A stretch of DNA of 5,782 nt from Thermoanaerobaculia bacterium (GTDB taxonomy: Bacteria; Acidobacteriota; Thermoanaerobaculia; Multivoradales; UBA5704). The DNA lies in contig JASLEW010000706.1 of assembly GCA_030150965.1 (NCBI GenBank), forward strand, positions 1 through 5,782, in the 5' to 3' direction. The position numbers were made by a program, and so were the translations under genes. The notes under the pieces are model-generated. The model saw only the letters and a program-made list of their open reading frames with translations. It was not told where the DNA came from and ran no database searches. Positions 5,573 to 5,782 of the stretch are shown here, in pieces (position 1 is the stretch's first letter; each line of letters opens with the position of its first letter).

Positions 5573-5635
5573 GGGAGGGTGGGGCGCCCCCTTCCCCCCC
5601 GGAGGGGTGGGAAGGGGGTCGGGGGGATAGGGGGG
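5573..5635 (+). repeat. G-tract repeat: strong C/G hairpin and five-tract G-quadruplex motif
   Basis: The element holds a GGGGCGCCCC palindrome (5581-5590) and a long hairpin. In the hairpin, CCCCCTTCCC (5587-5596) pairs exactly with GGGAAGGGGG (5609-5618). It continues with CCCC (5597-5600) against GGGG (5604-5607) across a one-base bulge and a GGA loop. The 3' side doubles as a G-quadruplex motif with tracts of 4, 3, 5, 6 and 6 G at 5604-5635, separated by loops of 1, 2, 2 and 3 bases. Three further G tracts lie at 5573-5584. No gene is seen in 5506-5638. It resembles dispersed intergenic G-rich repeats of high-GC bacteria, but copy number cannot be judged here. Confidence 0.6.
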
Positions 5636-5638
5636 CGA

Positions 5639-5782
5639 TCCGACGTCGGGCTCAGCCGCGCCGTGCGCGACGCGGCCGGTGTCGACGTCGGCCAGGTGGT
5701 CGACGTCGTGCTCGAGCTCGACACCGCCCCGCGCACGGTCGACGTGCCCGCGGCCCTGACCGACGCCCTCGCCGGCGATCCC
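5639..5782 (+). CDS. 5'-truncated DUF1905 (YdeI/OmpD-associated family) fragment, runs off the window
   Basis: A 48-codon open stretch encodes SRAVRDAAGVDVGQVVDVVL followed by ELDTAPRTVDVP and LTDALAGDP. This matches, from family knowledge, the C-terminal part of the DUF1905 domain and the ELDTxPR-VPxDLxxAL linker leading to the YdeI/OmpD-associated region. The frame is open further left, but there it is only the translated G-rich repeat. It has no start codon, Shine-Dalgarno or the first half of DUF1905 (the stretch ending in a TVAxMGG-like block). The gene is therefore decapitated exactly where the repeat ends, and its 3' end lies beyond the window. Function of the family is poorly defined. 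This copy is either a pseudogene, a rearrangement product or an assembly join. Confidence 0.7.

Noticed and set aside
5573..5635. Intrinsic terminator at the long C/G hairpin
   Set aside because: No T tract follows on either strand; the flanking sequence is G-rich or a palindrome.
4141..5736. 531-codon minus-strand open frame opposite the nucleotidyltransferase and reductase
   Set aside because: It is Arg/Pro/Ala-rich with no motifs, crosses the intergenic repeat, and lies opposite two well-supported enzymes.

Overview
This is a GC-rich window (about 70% or more by eye). It encodes outer-membrane efflux parts (a TolC-type channel and a lipoprotein-like periplasmic adaptor), so the host is a diderm (Gram-negative) bacterium. 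The phylum cannot be fixed from the sequence. High-GC Proteobacteria, Myxococcota and Gemmatimonadota-like lineages all fit.

Left two thirds, minus strand (reading 3943 down to about 140): one tightly packed gene row. It runs from a CsoR/RcnR-family metal-sensing repressor, to a single-domain response regulator, to an unrecognised 276-residue protein that overlaps the regulator by 35 bases. It then continues to a TolC/CzcC-like outer-membrane channel and an RND/HlyD-type adaptor whose ATG overlaps the channel's TGA (ATGA). I read this as a metal-efflux operon under metal-responsive control, with a phospho-receiver and an undescribed protein built in. The RND pump that should follow is missing. 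The adaptor loses its family resemblance at about position 142, and bases 1-130 have visibly lower GC. A rearrangement, insertion edge or chimeric assembly join therefore lies there.

Middle (3944-4106): a divergent intergenic region. It holds a perfect 7-7-7 inverted repeat (candidate operator), a hairpin that puts the csoR ribosome-binding site in its loop, and a good sigma70-like promoter facing right.

Right third, plus strand: a sugar-phosphate-type nucleotidyltransferase followed by a stand-alone RibD C-terminal-domain (dihydrofolate-reductase-like) reductase, probably co-transcribed. From 5506 to about 5638 there is no gene. That stretch holds a small hairpin, a strong C/G hairpin and a five-tract G-quadruplex motif. 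Immediately after it lies the C-terminal part of a DUF1905 (YdeI/OmpD-associated) protein with no start or N-terminal half, running off the window. Both ends of the window thus carry decapitated or truncated genes next to abrupt sequence changes.
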